Below, in pieces: positions 53,850-64,000 of a DNA stretch of 64,000 nt. Position 1 is the first letter of the stretch; each line of letters opens with the position of its first letter. Origin of the DNA: Geitlerinema sp. S16 (GTDB taxonomy: Bacteria > Cyanobacteriota > Cyanobacteriia > Cyanobacteriales > Geitlerinemataceae). Under the pieces are notes generated by a model. The model had not been told where the DNA came from. It worked only from the letters and a program-made list of their open reading frames with translations, and searched no databases. The stretch covers positions 18,191 through 82,190 of the forward strand of contig JAABST010000019.1 in NCBI GenBank assembly GCA_011390275.1, given 5' to 3'. The position numbers were made by a program, and so were the translations under genes.

Positions 53850-56639
53850 CTATTGCAGAATGGTGAGGCTGTCGAGATTCGAGATCGCCACATTCACCAG
53901 AGTCACCAAGAGATCACCATTTTTAGTCAAAATATTGGTGCTGTTGTTGCTAATCGACAGGCTGAGGCTCTCGATCGGATCGGGGATCAGCAGACTTAAT
54001 GAATCGCTTAGGGGCTGATAGTCCGCAATCAGATCGCTTCCTTGGCCGTCGATCGTAAAGACATCGTTTCCGAAACCGCCAACCAGTGTGTCGTCTCCGC
54101 CACCGCCAATGATTTCATCATCCCCTTCGCCGCCAAACATGAGATCGTCGCCCCCGTCGCCGCTCATGATGTCGTTGCCGACGCTGCCGTACATGATGTC
54201 ATTGCCCTCGCCACCACTGAGAAAATCATCCCCCGCTTCACCGTTCACATAGTCGATCCCGTCGCCACCGCTGAGACCATCGCCGCCGTCCCCGCCAAAG
54301 AGTCGATCGTTACCACCACGCCCAAAGATCAGATCAATTCCCGCCTTGCCGTGAATTTCATTAACACCATCAGACCCGGTATAAATATCATTTTGATCGC
54401 TCCCAAACAGGACTTTATTGAGTAGCGTCAAAACATCGCCGAGATTGCCATCGTTATCAAAAATATCGACGGTCACATCACCGACTTGATCAATTAAATA
54501 AAGCGCATCATCGCTCACACTGCTGTGAACGATCGCGCTCGATCGCGGGCCGGTATCTTCACTATCATCGACAGCCCCCACAAACACCAATTGTGGTATT
54601 TCCCAATCCTCTGGCGTAAACGTCAGAACGTCAGACGTTACGGTTACAAAATTGAGATCAAAGGCTAAGTTCACCGTGACATCAGCACTGGGCTGATAGT
54701 TCAAGGCCACGAGATAAAAATCGCCGAGGCCCTCACTCGACTCCGGATCATTGGGATCAACCTTGACACCACTAAACCCTTCTAGGACTTTCGTGCTTTG
54801 AGCTGATTCGAGGATGGAGATAATGTCTAACAGTTCAAACGCGCCAATATCGGGCAGGGTTTCGCGTTCGAGGCTGCGTTGGTCTGTGGCTTCAGCAACG
54901 CTGCGACTGGCAGTGTCGATCGCGGGCGATCCTTCAAGTAACGCATGGGTTTGGGTTGCACCGCCGTTATTGGCTAGAGAGCCGAGCAGCGGATCTACTG
55001 TGAGAATATTCGAGCCTAAACTACCGTCGGAAACCGGCACGATATTAGCGCCGCGAATATCGAACTGAATAGAGTCGCTGTTCGCAACGGCAAAATCTTC
55101 GTCGGAATTTCCTGAAATGATGCTGTTCGTTAGCGTGAGTACGGTATCACCAGCTTCGACATCACTATCGATAAACACGCCGCCCCGCCCGATTGGGGAG
55201 GTGTTGCTGACGATCGTCGCGTGAATTAGCGTCGTTTGACTACCGAGATCGGCATAAAGACCCGCACCGCCGCCGTTGGGTGTGTAGGTCGGCGCTGCCC
55301 CGCTAAAATTCAGACTATTTCCCGACACGGTGGAGTTAATGACATTCAACTCGGAGGCATAGCCATTAAATAACCCGCCCCCTCGGGGATTCTCAGAATC
55401 ATTGCTGATCTGATTTCCGGAAATGGTGGAACTAAGAATATTGACTATTCCAGGGGTTTCGACATACCCCGAATAGCCGTAAGTGTAAGTTCTGCGATTG
55501 GCGATGCCGCCGCCTTCCTTTGTGGTGGTATTGCCGCTGATGGTCGTTTCCGATAAGACCAGGGTTCCACCGACATTCTCAATCCCACCGCCGGAATATT
55601 TCGACCGATTGGCCGACACCGTAACCTGCGTTAGCGTCGCTGTCCCACGGTTGACCAGTCCACCGCCGTATCCACCGTCCGAAGTCTCGGCAACATTGCC
55701 CGAAATACTGGACTCGGTTAACTTGAGTGTCCCTGCGTTGAAAATTCCACCGCCAGCCTCTACGTCATCACTATCGCCGCCGTTGCGGACGGTAACGCCT
55801 TCGAGGATGAGTGTAGCTCCCTCCAAAACATGAAAGATCCGATCGAGCTGTTGCGCGTCAATAAAGGTCTGATCTTCGCCCGCGCCGCGAATCGTTAAGG
55901 TTTTGCCGACGATATCAAAATCGCCGCGCTGGTTAGCGTCATCGTTCGTAACACCACCACTCACATTCTCAATCAGATACGTCCCCGGTTCCAAATTGAT
56001 TGTGCCGCCACTCGGGGTTAAGGCGATCGCCTCCCGCAGAGAAACCCCCTCCTTAAGCGCCAAATTATCCGGCTCATCCGTGAAAATCGTCGGGTCGATC
56101 AGCGTCGCCCGGTAACGCCGCCGCGTTTCCGTCTCGAACAAAACTGGGTCATGATCGTCCCAAACGTGATCCCGATCGCCGATGCGTACATCCAGATCCC
56201 AGTTGCCGCCCCGATCGCTCGCCCCGATCGGCGTCGAACTGGCCGCCACCCGGACACCGGTTAGGGCATGAATTGCTTTCGGAAGAACCGCCGATCGCGC
56301 CGCGACATTACAGCCATACAGAACAATTTCGGCATCATCGATCAGCCATTCTGACCAGCGAGCGATCTCCGAGGAATAGCGCGGTAGTGTCGTTAGATCG
56401 AGAGGAGTACAACCCAGGAAAATGCGATCCGGAGCGCCGTGGGTCACCAGGTGCAGGCGAGCGATCGGGGTTGTGTGAGTTTGGAGTAACGCCGATATTT
56501 GCGCGATACCGTCCCGATCGCGATCCAGTATGGCCACATCAAACGTCGGAGCGAGTTTCTCTAACAAAATGTGGTGCTCAGGCACACGATCGTCAATGAC
56601 CAACAGTGTCTGAGACACACGAGCAAGATCGGCAACCAT
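53850..56639 (-). CDS. DUF4347 / beta-helix / RTX calcium-binding protein
   Basis: From ATG 56639 (MVADLARVSQTLLVIDDRVP) the protein has 929 residues. Residues ~1-150 are a DUF4347 domain with LHLVTHGAPDRIFLG and EIVLYGCNVAAR. Residues ~180-560 are repeats of a right-handed beta-helix (GGIFNAGTLKLTESSISGN and similar). A beta-sandwich-like part follows (VTVNLAFDL ... LTFTPEDW). RTX nonapeptides (GGDGGDGLSGGDGIDYVNG, GGEGDDEIIGGGGDD) lie at about 740-870. The C-terminus lacks a signal peptide but suits type I secretion. Probably a large extracellular or surface protein. Confidence 0.9.
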   Translation of the reverse strand: MVADLARVSQTLLVIDDRVPEHHILLEKLAPTFDVAILDRDRDGIAQISALLQTHTTPIARLHLVTHGAPDRIFLGCTPLDLTTLPRYSSEIARWSEWLIDDAEIVLYGCNVAARSAVLPKAIHALTGVRVAASSTPIGASDRGGNWDLDVRIGDRDHVWDDHDPVLFETETRRRYRATLIDPTIFTDEPDNLALKEGVSLREAIALTPSGGTINLEPGTYLIENVSGGVTNDDANQRGDFDIVGKTLTIRGAGEDQTFIDAQQLDRIFHVLEGATLILEGVTVRNGGDSDDVEAGGGIFNAGTLKLTESSISGNVAETSDGGYGGGLVNRGTATLTQVTVSANRSKYSGGGIENVGGTLVLSETTISGNTTTKEGGGIANRRTYTYGYSGYVETPGIVNILSSTISGNQISNDSENPRGGGLFNGYASELNVINSTVSGNSLNFSGAAPTYTPNGGGAGLYADLGSQTTLIHATIVSNTSPIGRGGVFIDSDVEAGDTVLTLTNSIISGNSDEDFAVANSDSIQFDIRGANIVPVSDGSLGSNILTVDPLLGSLANNGGATQTHALLEGSPAIDTASRSVAEATDQRSLERETLPDIGAFELLDIISILESAQSTKVLEGFSGVKVDPNDPESSEGLGDFYLVALNYQPSADVTVNLAFDLNFVTVTSDVLTFTPEDWEIPQLVFVGAVDDSEDTGPRSSAIVHSSVSDDALYLIDQVGDVTVDIFDNDGNLGDVLTLLNKVLFGSDQNDIYTGSDGVNEIHGKAGIDLIFGRGGNDRLFGGDGGDGLSGGDGIDYVNGEAGDDFLSGGEGNDIMYGSVGNDIMSGDGGDDLMFGGEGDDEIIGGGGDDTLVGGFGNDVFTIDGQGSDLIADYQPLSDSLSLLIPDPIESLSLSISNNSTNILTKNGDLLVTLVNVAISNLDSLTILQ

Positions 56640-56874
56640 AACTAAAAACTCAAACCGGGAAAGATACAGTGCAGCCAAAGAGAAACGAAACGCGCGATCG
56701 TGGCGATGCTCTTCCTTTAATACTAACCACTGACTCCAAGAGTGTTGGCGATTGTTCCGTCGAGCTTAACGAAACCGCAAACCGGCACACTTTCCTATCT
56801 TCCATTCACCCGATCGCAACCTTTCTCGTAATAATGGCTATAGTGAGACGTTTTAACTTCACGGAGTCGATCGG

Positions 56875-57795
56875 ATGCAGCTTAAGCAGGTCATCATCGC
56901 TCACAAGGCCGGTCATCTAGCAAGCAAGCGCTGCGCCGAACAATATGCCCGCCAGCTCGAAGCCCGAGGATCGAAGGTTTTACTCGGTCCGAGCGGTCCA
57001 AAAGATAATCCATATCCCGTATTTCTCGCATCGGTTACCCAGCCGATCGATCTGGCGATCGTCCTGGGTGGTGACGGCACGGCATTGACGGCAGCGCGAC
57101 AGCTCGCGATCGAAGGTATCCCGATCCTGGCGGTGAATATTGGCGGGCATCTTGGCTTCCTGACCGAATCCTTGGATGTGATGGAGGATAGCGAGGCGGT
57201 CTGGGATCGGCTGCTGTCCGATCGATTTGCGGTGCAGCGGCGCATGATGCTGGAGGCCGGGATTTTTGAAGGGTCGCGATCCAATCGAGAACCCGTGAGC
57301 GATCGATTTTTTGCGCTCAACGAAATGTGTATCCGTCCCTCGGCAGAAAATCGCATGTTAACGTCAACCCTGGAGCTGGAAGTCGATGGCGCGATCGTCG
57401 ATCAGTATCAGGGCGATGGTCTGCTGGTCGCAACGCCAACGGGATCGACGGGCTATACCGTCGCCGCCAACGGGCCGATCGTCCATCCGGGAATGAATGC
57501 GATGATCGTGACGCCAATTTGTCCCATGAGTTTATCCAGCCGGGCGTTAATCCTGCCGCCTGGATCGATCGTCAGCATTTGGCCGCTCAAGGATCTTGAC
57601 CTCAGTACAAAACTCTGGACGGATAGCATTTTGGGGACATCAATTTGGCCGGGGCAACGGGTGGATGTCAAAATGGCCGACGCAGAGGCCAACTTTATTA
57701 TTCTGCGTGACAATTATTCCTACTATCAGACGCTACGCGAAAAACTGTGCTGGGCGGGAACCCGCTTACCGATGGATAACAATCACCGAAATTAG
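56875..57795 (+). CDS. nadK: NAD kinase
   Basis: The 306-residue protein phosphorylates NAD to NADP. The key motifs are GGDGTALTAAR (diacylglycerol-kinase-type), INIGGHLGFLTE with one change (VNIGGHLGFLTE), the ALNEMCIRPS region and ATPTGSTGYTVAANGP. The length is normal. The gene stands alone, divergent from the DUF4347 gene, and cyanobacteria often carry a second nadK elsewhere. Confidence 0.95.
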   Translation: MQLKQVIIAHKAGHLASKRCAEQYARQLEARGSKVLLGPSGPKDNPYPVFLASVTQPIDLAIVLGGDGTALTAARQLAIEGIPILAVNIGGHLGFLTESLDVMEDSEAVWDRLLSDRFAVQRRMMLEAGIFEGSRSNREPVSDRFFALNEMCIRPSAENRMLTSTLELEVDGAIVDQYQGDGLLVATPTGSTGYTVAANGPIVHPGMNAMIVTPICPMSLSSRALILPPGSIVSIWPLKDLDLSTKLWTDSILGTSIWPGQRVDVKMADAEANFIILRDNYSYYQTLREKLCWAGTRLPMDNNHRN

Positions 57796-58172
57796 ACCGA
57801 AATTAGGTTGAAGATTTCGTTTCGGTTACGTTTCAAGACGAAATCCACGCTTGATCTAGTGACTCGGTGATCCGATGGCTGAAACAGCGCCATTTTTGGT
57901 CACCATCACGATCGAACATTCCCCAAGCATTTGTTCTGCATTCTCTGACACTTTTTCGCCAGATTCGCAAGTCTATCGGTTACAATCTGTGAACAAACGT
58001 TGAGATCGTTAATCGAGTTCGCTACACGTGTACGCGCATCACTAGCGCGGTGAAATTTGTAAGCGCACCGAGCGCCACGTCGGATTTACCATCGTGAATC
58101 CTATCGTAAATCATACTCGTCCCGTCGCGATCGAAACTCTTCCTCTAACCCACGCGAACCTCCCCAACCTAT
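57796..58172. other. Intergenic region before typA
   Basis: The 377 bases between two plus-strand genes hold no gene, tRNA or strong hairpin that I can see. The typA promoter is expected here. Confidence 0.3.
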
Positions 58173-59963
58173 ATGTCTCTCCCGATCCGTAACGTTGCGA
58201 TCATCGCCCACGTTGACCACGGCAAAACAACCCTGGTCGATGCCCTCCTGAAGCAGTCCGGCATTTTTCGTGAAGGAGAAGACGTTCCGATCTGCGTGAT
58301 GGACTCGAACGACCTCGAACGCGAGCGCGGTATTACGATTCTGTCGAAAAACACAGCGGTTTACTACAAAGAAACGCTGATCAATATTGTTGATACCCCC
58401 GGACACGCGGACTTCGGCGGCGAAGTTGAGCGCGTTCTCGGCATGGTTGACGGCTGTATCCTGATCATCGATGCCAACGAAGGCCCGATGCCGCAAACCC
58501 GCTTCGTGCTGAAAAAAGCGCTCGAAAAAGGTCTGCGCCCGATCGTCGTCGTCAACAAAATTGACCGTCCCCAAGCCGAGCCGTTCAGTGCGATCGATAA
58601 AGCGCTAGACCTCTTCATCGAACTCGGCGCCGACGACGATCAGTGCGACTTCCCCTACCTCTTCGCCTCCGGTTTGTCGGGCTTTGCCAAGGACGACCTA
58701 GAAGACGAAAGCAAAGACATGCAGCCGCTGTTTGAAGCGATTCTGCGTCACGTTCCGCCCCCAGTCGGTGATCCCGAGAAGCCGCTACAGCTCCAAGTCA
58801 CCACCCTCGACTATTCCGATTACCTCGGTCGGATCGTCATTGGCCGCATCCACAACGGCACAATCAAAGCCGGTCAACAGGCTGCGCTCATCGTCGAGGA
58901 CGGCTCGATCGTCAAATCGAAGATCTCGAAACTAATGGGCTTCCAAGGTTTGGCGCGGGTCGAGCTACAAGAAGCGAGCGCCGGGATGATCGTCGCCGTG
59001 GCCGGTTTCGCGGATGCCAATATCGGCGAAACAATTACCTGCCCGAACGAACCGCAAGCGTTGCCCCTGATTAAGGTGGACGAACCGACGCTACAAATGA
59101 CGTTCATGATTAATGATTCGCCGTTTGTCGGTCAAGAAGGTAAGTTCATCACGTCGCGTCAAGTGCGCGATCGTCTGATGCGCGAGCTGGAAACCAACGT
59201 GGCCTTGCGCGTCGAAGAAACCGACTCGCCCGATCGCTTCGCCGTCTCGGGTCGTGGTGAGCTTCACCTCGGCATCCTGATTGAAACCATGCGTCGTGAA
59301 GGTTTCGAGTTTCAGGTGTCTCAGCCGCAGGTAATTTTCCGCGAAATTAACGGTCAGCCCAGCGAACCCTACGAGCTGCTCGTGCTCGATGTTCCTGAAG
59401 ATGCCGTTGGGGGTTGCATGGAACGCCTGGGCGAACGTAAGGGCGAAATGCAAGATATGCAGATGAATTCCGGGCGATCGCAGCTCGAATTTGTAATCCC
59501 GGCACGTGGCCTGATCGGCTTCCGTGGTGAATTCATGCGCCTCACCCGTGGCGACGGCATCATGAACCACAGCTTCCTGGAATACCGCCGCATGTCCGGC
59601 AACGTCGAAACCCGCCGTAACGGTGCGTTGATTTCCTTCGAGGAAGGTGTCGCAACCTTCTACGCTCTGAAGAACGCCGAAGATCGCGGTGTCTTCTTCA
59701 TCGAACCGGGTACGCGCGTCTACAAAGGCATGGTCGTCGGCGAAAGCAACCGTCAGCAGGATCTCGAACTCAACATCTGCAAAACCAAGCAATTGACGAA
59801 CCACCGCGCTTCGTCGGGTGATGAGCTAGTACAGCTCCAATCTCCGATGGAAATGAGCCTCGAACGCGCTCTCGAATACATTGCGTCCGATGAGCTGGTG
59901 GAAATCACGCCGGAATCGGTGCGCCTGCGTAAAATCGACGCGAAGAAACTGGCCAAACGTTAA
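58173..59963 (+). CDS. typA: Ribosome-associated GTPase TypA/BipA
   Basis: The 596-residue protein has the translation-factor GTPase motifs [14 protein letters not shown] (G1), [10 protein letters not shown] (G2), [13 protein letters not shown] (G3) and VNKIDRPQ (G4), followed by domains II, III and V and the TypA-specific C-terminus ([40 protein letters not shown]). It binds the ribosome and aids 50S assembly and growth under stress. Two strong terminators follow. It is a single-gene unit. Confidence 0.96.
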   Translation: MSLPIRNVAIIAHVDHGKTTLVDALLKQSGIFREGEDVPICVMDSNDLERERGITILSKNTAVYYKETLINIVDTPGHADFGGEVERVLGMVDGCILIIDANEGPMPQTRFVLKKALEKGLRPIVVVNKIDRPQAEPFSAIDKALDLFIELGADDDQCDFPYLFASGLSGFAKDDLEDESKDMQPLFEAILRHVPPPVGDPEKPLQLQVTTLDYSDYLGRIVIGRIHNGTIKAGQQAALIVEDGSIVKSKISKLMGFQGLARVELQEASAGMIVAVAGFADANIGETITCPNEPQALPLIKVDEPTLQMTFMINDSPFVGQEGKFITSRQVRDRLMRELETNVALRVEETDSPDRFAVSGRGELHLGILIETMRREGFEFQVSQPQVIFREINGQPSEPYELLVLDVPEDAVGGCMERLGERKGEMQDMQMNSGRSQLEFVIPARGLIGFRGEFMRLTRGDGIMNHSFLEYRRMSGNVETRRNGALISFEEGVATFYALKNAEDRGVFFIEPGTRVYKGMVVGESNRQQDLELNICKTKQLTNHRASSGDELVQLQSPMEMSLERALEYIASDELVEITPESVRLRKIDAKKLAKR

Positions 59964-59968
59964 GCTTG

Positions 59969-60009
59969 ATAGCTGAGTTGATTTAAGTTAATTTAACTCA
60001 GCTATTTTT
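59969..60009 (+). terminator. First typA terminator
   Basis: The stem ATAGCTGAGTT with AACTCAGCTAT (11 bp) has a loop of about 15 bases and is followed by TTTTT, five bases after the typA stop. Confidence 0.85.
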
Positions 60010-60024
60010 AACCATTCGCTAATC

Positions 60025-60065
60025 AAAAGGCTCTTTTCCAAATTCTAGGAACAGAGCCTTTTTTT
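60025..60065 (+). terminator. Second typA terminator
   Basis: The stem AAAGGCTCT with AGAGCCTTT encloses an 18-base loop and is followed by a T tract. It backs up the first hairpin, or stops leftward transcription. Confidence 0.75.
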
Positions 60066-60090
60066 GTTATTTTTTACGATTCTCATATCA

Positions 60091-60127
60091 AAAAAAAATG
60101 CCGATCTCTTCAGAGATCGGCATTTTT
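60091..60127 (-). terminator. Terminator of rpoD
   Basis: A stem of about 15 bp (AAAATGCCGATCTCT with AGAGATCGGCATTTT) with a two-base minimal centre carries an A-tract on the left and T's on the right. It lies about 50 bases past the rpoD stop on the minus strand and may serve both directions. Confidence 0.85.
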
Positions 60128-60174
60128 GCATTTCTTACACTTAACGTATGTCCAAAGAAAAGTTCACGATCGTC

Positions 60175-61470
60175 TTAGCGAATGTATTCTTTCAAGATGC
60201 TGTTACGGTTTGGGTGACGTAGCTTACGCAGTGCCTTCGCTTCAATCTGACGAATACGCTCGCGTGTCACGTTGAAGATTTGGCCGATCTCTTCGAGGGT
60301 CTTCATGCGGCCATCATCGAGACCATAGCGCAGACGCAGAACATCACGCTCGCGCGGGCTGAGAGTGTCGAGGACGCTTTCGAGATCTTCGCGTAGCAGG
60401 TTCTTCGAGACTTGATCTTCTGGTGTTTCGCCATCGGACTCGATGAAGTCACCGAGGCGCGAGTCTTCCTCTTTACCGATCGGCGTTTCCAGCGAGATCG
60501 GCAGTTGAGCCGACTTGGCGATAAAGCGCAGTTTTTCGATCGTCATCTCCATCTTGGTGGCGATCTCTTCCTCCGTCGGCTTGCGTCCCATCTCCTGAGA
60601 CAGCAGCTTCGTTGTTTTCTTGATGCGCGAAATCGTCTCGTACAGGTGAACCGGCAGACGAATGGTTCGCGACTGATCGGCGATCGCGCGGGTGATGGCC
60701 TGACGAATCCACCAGGTCGCATAGGTCGAGAATTTGTAACCTTTTTCGTGGTCGAATTTCTCCGCCGCACGAATCAGACCGAGGCTACCTTCCTGGATCA
60801 AATCCTGGAACGACAGGCCACGGTTCATGTATTTTTTGGCGATCGAGACTACCAGACGCAGGTTAGACTGCACCATCTTGTCCTTGGCGCGACGGGTCTT
60901 AAACAGTCGCGTGCGGAACGAGTTGGTAAACTTACGGCGAGCCGATTCCCACTCCTTATCGCGCTCCGGCGAAACCGTTTCTAATGCTTCCTTAACTTTC
61001 GGCCAAACGTCCTTTTCCGTATCGGGCTTATCTTTGCAGGTTTCGTAGACCTTGGCTCGAATCGGATCCGCCAGCCAAGCCAATCGCGCCCATTCCGGCT
61101 CGCTTAATTCAACATCGTGCATATCCTCGTAGTTTTCGAGGATACATTCGAGGTAGAGCAAATCTTCAATCAGACGTGCAAGTTCAATTTCTTCGTCTGC
61201 ACGCAGAAGACGAATTCGCCCGATTTCCTGTAGATAAAGACGAATCGAATCTTCGGTGTAATGCTTCTTCTTCGCAGCGGCGGGGGCTCGACGCTTGGTG
61301 GTTCGCGTCTTTGTAGCTTTTTTCGACCCAGCCGAACCCGCAGCGGCACGGAGAAGTTCGTCGGCCTGCGCCTCAAGGCTTAGCGGCGTACTTATTTCTA
61401 TGTCACTCTCGCGAGAGATCTGCTCGATATCATCAGCAGGTTGGACGATTACATTGTTCGCCTGGGTCAT
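60175..61470 (-). CDS. rpoD: Principal RNA polymerase sigma factor (SigA/RpoD)
   Basis: The 431-residue protein has regions 1.2-4 of a group 1 sigma-70 factor. Region 1.2 is [20 protein letters not shown], region 2.1-2.4 contains [40 protein letters not shown] and [20 protein letters not shown], region 3 is [14 protein letters not shown], and region 4.2 is [20 protein letters not shown]. The N-terminal ~75 residues are a lysine-rich spacer ([20 protein letters not shown]). Group 1 assignment rests on the length and on the complete region 1.2. Its 780-base upstream gap implies complex regulation. Confidence 0.95.
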   Translation of the reverse strand: MTQANNVIVQPADDIEQISRESDIEISTPLSLEAQADELLRAAAGSAGSKKATKTRTTKRRAPAAAKKKHYTEDSIRLYLQEIGRIRLLRADEEIELARLIEDLLYLECILENYEDMHDVELSEPEWARLAWLADPIRAKVYETCKDKPDTEKDVWPKVKEALETVSPERDKEWESARRKFTNSFRTRLFKTRRAKDKMVQSNLRLVVSIAKKYMNRGLSFQDLIQEGSLGLIRAAEKFDHEKGYKFSTYATWWIRQAITRAIADQSRTIRLPVHLYETISRIKKTTKLLSQEMGRKPTEEEIATKMEMTIEKLRFIAKSAQLPISLETPIGKEEDSRLGDFIESDGETPEDQVSKNLLREDLESVLDTLSPRERDVLRLRYGLDDGRMKTLEEIGQIFNVTRERIRQIEAKALRKLRHPNRNSILKEYIR

Positions 61471-62029
61471 TCTGCGTTCCTCGTACTCCTAAATTTGGTC
61501 ATCAATACTGAGCTGTCCGGTTCCAACTCAATGCAAGCGATCGGCACATTTCCAGTGCATAGACGCACCAGTGTGTAGCCTCGGCTTACGAACTTTGTCC
61601 GGTATTCGTCACCCAACCCAGTATCACCTCGATACGGAATACTGGCAGATGAGCCCTGATCGGAAGGTTTACACAGTTGTGGAGAATACGGCTCGTTGAA
61701 GGTGTTTGACATTCGCTGTGTTTACGAAAGCCACTCGCCGGGAAAGTATAGCGCAACTGTGCAAGGTGTTAACAGAAAATCAAAGCGAGTTCCAATGTTT
61801 TTTTGGCATAACGGAAGTGTTGCTCAAGTTTGATAGTCGTACGCCCGTTGCAGACAATCTGTTCCGAGGGGAAATGACGCAGGATACAAAACATTGAATG
61901 GACACAACCTGTTTTTACAAGCTTCTGTTCAATCTTACGTGTAGGTTAGCTCATGTTTTTTATTTCAGCCACCATCAAAACGTGCGAGTGTCAGTTCGCT
62001 TTCAGGATGAGTTGGAATTGCTGCTGCGA
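61471..62029. other. rpoD upstream region
   Basis: About 560 bases precede rpoD on its 5' side. Two short plus-strand frames here (61706 and 61898) have no ribosome site or recognisable sequence, so I do not call them. The rpoD promoter and leader should lie here. I see no RNA gene. Confidence 0.4.
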
Positions 62030-62074
62030 AAAAAAGACCGTCGTTTCTTCAATGTTAACGAAGAAATGACGGTC
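62030..62074 (-). terminator. Terminator of the site-2 protease gene
   Basis: A 15-bp stem with one mismatch (GACCGTCGTTTCTTC with GAAGAAATGACGGTC) has a nine-base loop and is followed by a T7-like tract on the minus strand. It lies about 175 bases past the protease stop. The rest, 62075-62248, shows nothing. Confidence 0.8.
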
Positions 62075-62248
62075 ATGAGGTTGATACAAAAAGCAGATTG
62101 ATTATCTGTGGTGTGATTGGGTTGTGTTACGGGGCGAACTTGGCCGCAACTTGGCTGTGACTTGGCCGTGACTTGAATGTGAAGCGGCGACGATCGCCTC
62201 GGCGAATCTTGGCGGCTGTTTTTGGTTCGGTTTTGTTGTGTTGTGTTT

Positions 62249-63418
62249 CTACTGCGATGACTCGTTGTTAGCGATAATGTCTGACGTTTCTGGTGTTTCG
62301 CTCGGACGGGCTTCGCGCTCTGATCGCAGAATCTCGATCGCGGTATTTTTCTCGAAGAGGCCGATGATCGCGCCGGTTTCGTCCGCGACGGGCAGTTCGT
62401 TTTGGTGGATGCGTTCCATCATTTTTAGGGCGTCGAGCAGCGAGGCGCTGGCGGCGATCGTTTCGAGGGTCAGGGGCTGGGTGAGTTCAGCCACGGTGGT
62501 TTTGACCCAGTCGGATGTGGCGATTGTTTTCGTATCGTCAGCGGCGATCGCGCCGATCATTTTGCCGGTTTCATCGACGACGAGGAAGCGTTTCCATTCG
62601 CGAGTATTGCCGATCACGTGCTGGTTGGCGAATTCGCGCAGGGTTAGATCGCTGCGGACGATCGGGCTATGCGGGGTGATGGCATCGGCAGCGGTGCGAC
62701 TCGATAGGGTGCGCTCAATTTGAGCGGACTGGGCGGCACGTCCGGCATTTTGGAGCAGGAATGAGCCGATGAGGATGTTCCACCATTGGGGGCCATACCC
62801 GAGCAAAATCGGCAAGAGTCCCGTCCCGATCGCCAGCCAGCCAAAGATTTGACCCACGCGACCAGCGAAGACGACACCTTTGTACGGGTCTCCGGTGATT
62901 TTCCAGACGATCGCTTTGAGGACATTACCGCCATCGAGGGGCAAGCCAGGGATCAGATTAAAGAGCGCGAGGATCAGGTTGATCGAAGCGAGCAGGCTGA
63001 TCACTGCGGTCAGGGGGGTCAGTGTACCGCCTCCCAGTAGCAGCGTTCGCAGGATGCCGAAGAGACCCAGACTCACAAGGGGGCCAGCGATCGCCACCCA
63101 AAAAGCTTGGCCGGGGGTTTTGGATTCGCGATCGAAGCTAGCCAAACCTCCGAAGAGAAAGAGCGAAATCGACTTCACCTCGATGCCCTGACTCATAGCG
63201 ACGAAACTATGGCCGAGTTCGTGGGCGATCACTGAAGAGAAGAGCAGCAGGGCGGCAACAAAACCCAGCGCAAAGGAGGCTGTTACCCCTAATTGAGGGA
63301 AGTTTGCGCCCAGCTCTGTACCGTAGCTAAAGGTTACGAGGGCAAGGACGATAAACCATGAGGCATTAACGTAGAACGGAATACCAAACAGACTACCGAC
63401 ACGAAATGAGCCATTCAT
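62249..63418 (-). CDS. Site-2 protease (M50) with CBS domains
   Basis: The start at ATG 63418 (MNGSFRVGSLFGIPFYVNAS) gives 389 residues, preceded by AAAGGAGG seven bases upstream; the open frame further upstream is not family-like. The zinc motif is VIAHELGHSFVAM (HExxH), the second site is NLIPGLPLDGGNVLK, and six membrane spans are expected. Residues ~240-370 are a CBS pair (TLREFANQHVIGNTREWKRF, MMERIHQNELPVADETGAII). This is the SpoIVFB/Rip1-type family that cuts membrane proteins, for example anti-sigma factors. CBS domains suggest nucleotide control. Confidence 0.93.
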   Translation of the reverse strand: MNGSFRVGSLFGIPFYVNASWFIVLALVTFSYGTELGANFPQLGVTASFALGFVAALLLFSSVIAHELGHSFVAMSQGIEVKSISLFLFGGLASFDRESKTPGQAFWVAIAGPLVSLGLFGILRTLLLGGGTLTPLTAVISLLASINLILALFNLIPGLPLDGGNVLKAIVWKITGDPYKGVVFAGRVGQIFGWLAIGTGLLPILLGYGPQWWNILIGSFLLQNAGRAAQSAQIERTLSSRTAADAITPHSPIVRSDLTLREFANQHVIGNTREWKRFLVVDETGKMIGAIAADDTKTIATSDWVKTTVAELTQPLTLETIAASASLLDALKMMERIHQNELPVADETGAIIGLFEKNTAIEILRSEREARPSETPETSDIIANNESSQ

Positions 63419-63716
63419 CGCTGCACCTCCTTTCTTGATGTGTGCTTTTGGGTGGGTCTCGCTTGGGTGGGTTTCGCTTGACCATCCAGAGGGAGACTGA
63501 CAACGGTGGTGCGTTCGGAGCCGAGTCGCCCTAATTGAAACTGAGCAAAACCGAGTCAAACCACATTTGCTTTGTTCGTATCGTATCGAAGCGAGCTTGA
63601 TCGATTCAATTGCATTTGCGTGGGGTTCCCTCACCTTGACCGAACGGATTCGGTTGATCCTGTGTCCGTTGAGATGGCTATTGGGCAATATTTAGGCAAT
63701 AGACCTCTTGCACGAA

Positions 63717-64000
63717 TCAGAAGGAGAGAGAAAAGTCAAAGTTGAGGATGCCAGCGAGCAAGTGTAGGCGAAGCCCAAATCGCTGTCGTCGGTTGCGATA
63801 TCGACTGGAGAAAATGCGAAACCGCTTCAAGCGGCGGAAGCAGTGCTCGACTCGGACGCGAGCGGAGGCCAGAGCCTGATTACAGCTCTTCTCCTCCGCT
63901 GATAATGAGCCTCGTGGCGGTTTGCGTTTGGGCAAGCTGGAAGCGGGGTGGTGCTTCGCCAATCCTTGATATCCACTATCGGCCAAACACCGCAGATGGG
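63717..64000 (-). mobile_element. IS5-family transposase, C-terminal part
   Basis: The frame continues past the window edge: HLRCLADSGYQGLAKHH opens the visible part and it ends HLLAGILNFDF at 63717. The features CLADSGYQGL (with the catalytic Asp), RVRVEHCFRRLKRFRIFSSR (with the catalytic Glu) and RNRRQRFGLRLHLLAGI are those of DDE_4/IS5 group transposases. The nearby AGACCTCTTGCACGAATCAG at 63707 is the probable terminal inverted repeat. Its left part lies outside the window. The 298 bases to the protease start hold nothing else. Confidence 0.85.

Noticed and set aside
61706..62101. Small plus-strand genes between rpoD and the protease
   Set aside because: No ribosome site, no recognisable sequence, and the second overlaps the protease terminator.
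1..64000. CRISPR array
   Set aside because: No set of direct repeats of 23-40 bases with regular unique spacers was seen on either strand.
1..64000. tRNA or rRNA genes
   Set aside because: I looked at the gaps between genes for cloverleaf signatures and rRNA-like sequence and saw none; short RNA genes could still be missed by eye.

Overview
The window is a stretch of cyanobacterial chromosome. Diagnostic genes are psaF and psaJ (photosystem I), the cyanobacterial/plastid genes ycf51, ycf46 and ycf35, the principal sigma factor, and very frequent copies of the palindrome GCGATCGC (HIP1). I do not assign a genus.

Layout. 1-1.0 kb: partial phytoene/squalene-synthase-like gene, then a short inverted-repeat element. 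1.4-6.8 kb: psaJ-psaF, divergent tsaD, a small RTX calcium-binding protein and gatA. 6.8-14 kb: accessory restriction-modification locus. An intact Res-type helicase-nuclease is followed by a beta-class adenine methyltransferase (Mod) with an intein inside its SAM-binding motif. The intein carries a DUF559 nuclease domain where a LAGLIDADG nuclease usually sits, and its coding sequence holds in-frame palindromic repeats. The Mod C-terminal third is gone: an HNH endonuclease gene sits there, and the last ~110 Mod codons survive directly behind the HNH stop codon. 14-21 kb: conserved cyanobacterial proteins, including a large P-loop ATPase with a Pro-Glu repeat, a vWA protein, an SRPBCC protein and a CPXCG protein. 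21-26.6 kb: C39-like peptidase, a chemoreceptor broken by one in-frame amber codon, bacteriohemerythrin, a Kir-type potassium channel and an SPFH protein. 27-36 kb: family 4 uracil-DNA glycosylase, CPBP protease, TPR protein, ADP-forming acyl-CoA synthetase/GNAT fusion, DUF218 protein, methyltransferase. 36-40.3 kb: ycf51, a ribbon-helix-helix-like protein, ycf46 and ycf35, with an apparent solo IS605-type guide-RNA end in the ycf35 leader. 40-51.7 kb: gshB, a sugar ABC permease, two Uma2 genes, an EAD1-like/FGE-sulfatase-fold protein, a glycosidase-like protein, a TnpB element and a Ser/Thr kinase with WD40 repeats. 52-64 kb: ABC exporter, a large DUF4347/beta-helix/RTX protein, nadK, typA, rpoD, a site-2 protease with CBS domains, and the end of an IS5-type transposase running off the window.

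The most notable region is the layered Mod locus (10.1-13.9 kb), where an intein, a nuclease domain, palindromic repeats and an HNH gene have accumulated in one methyltransferase gene. Three short inverted-repeat elements with different ends but related cores, and the solo guide-RNA-like end, are the next most interesting. I saw no tRNA, rRNA or CRISPR array.
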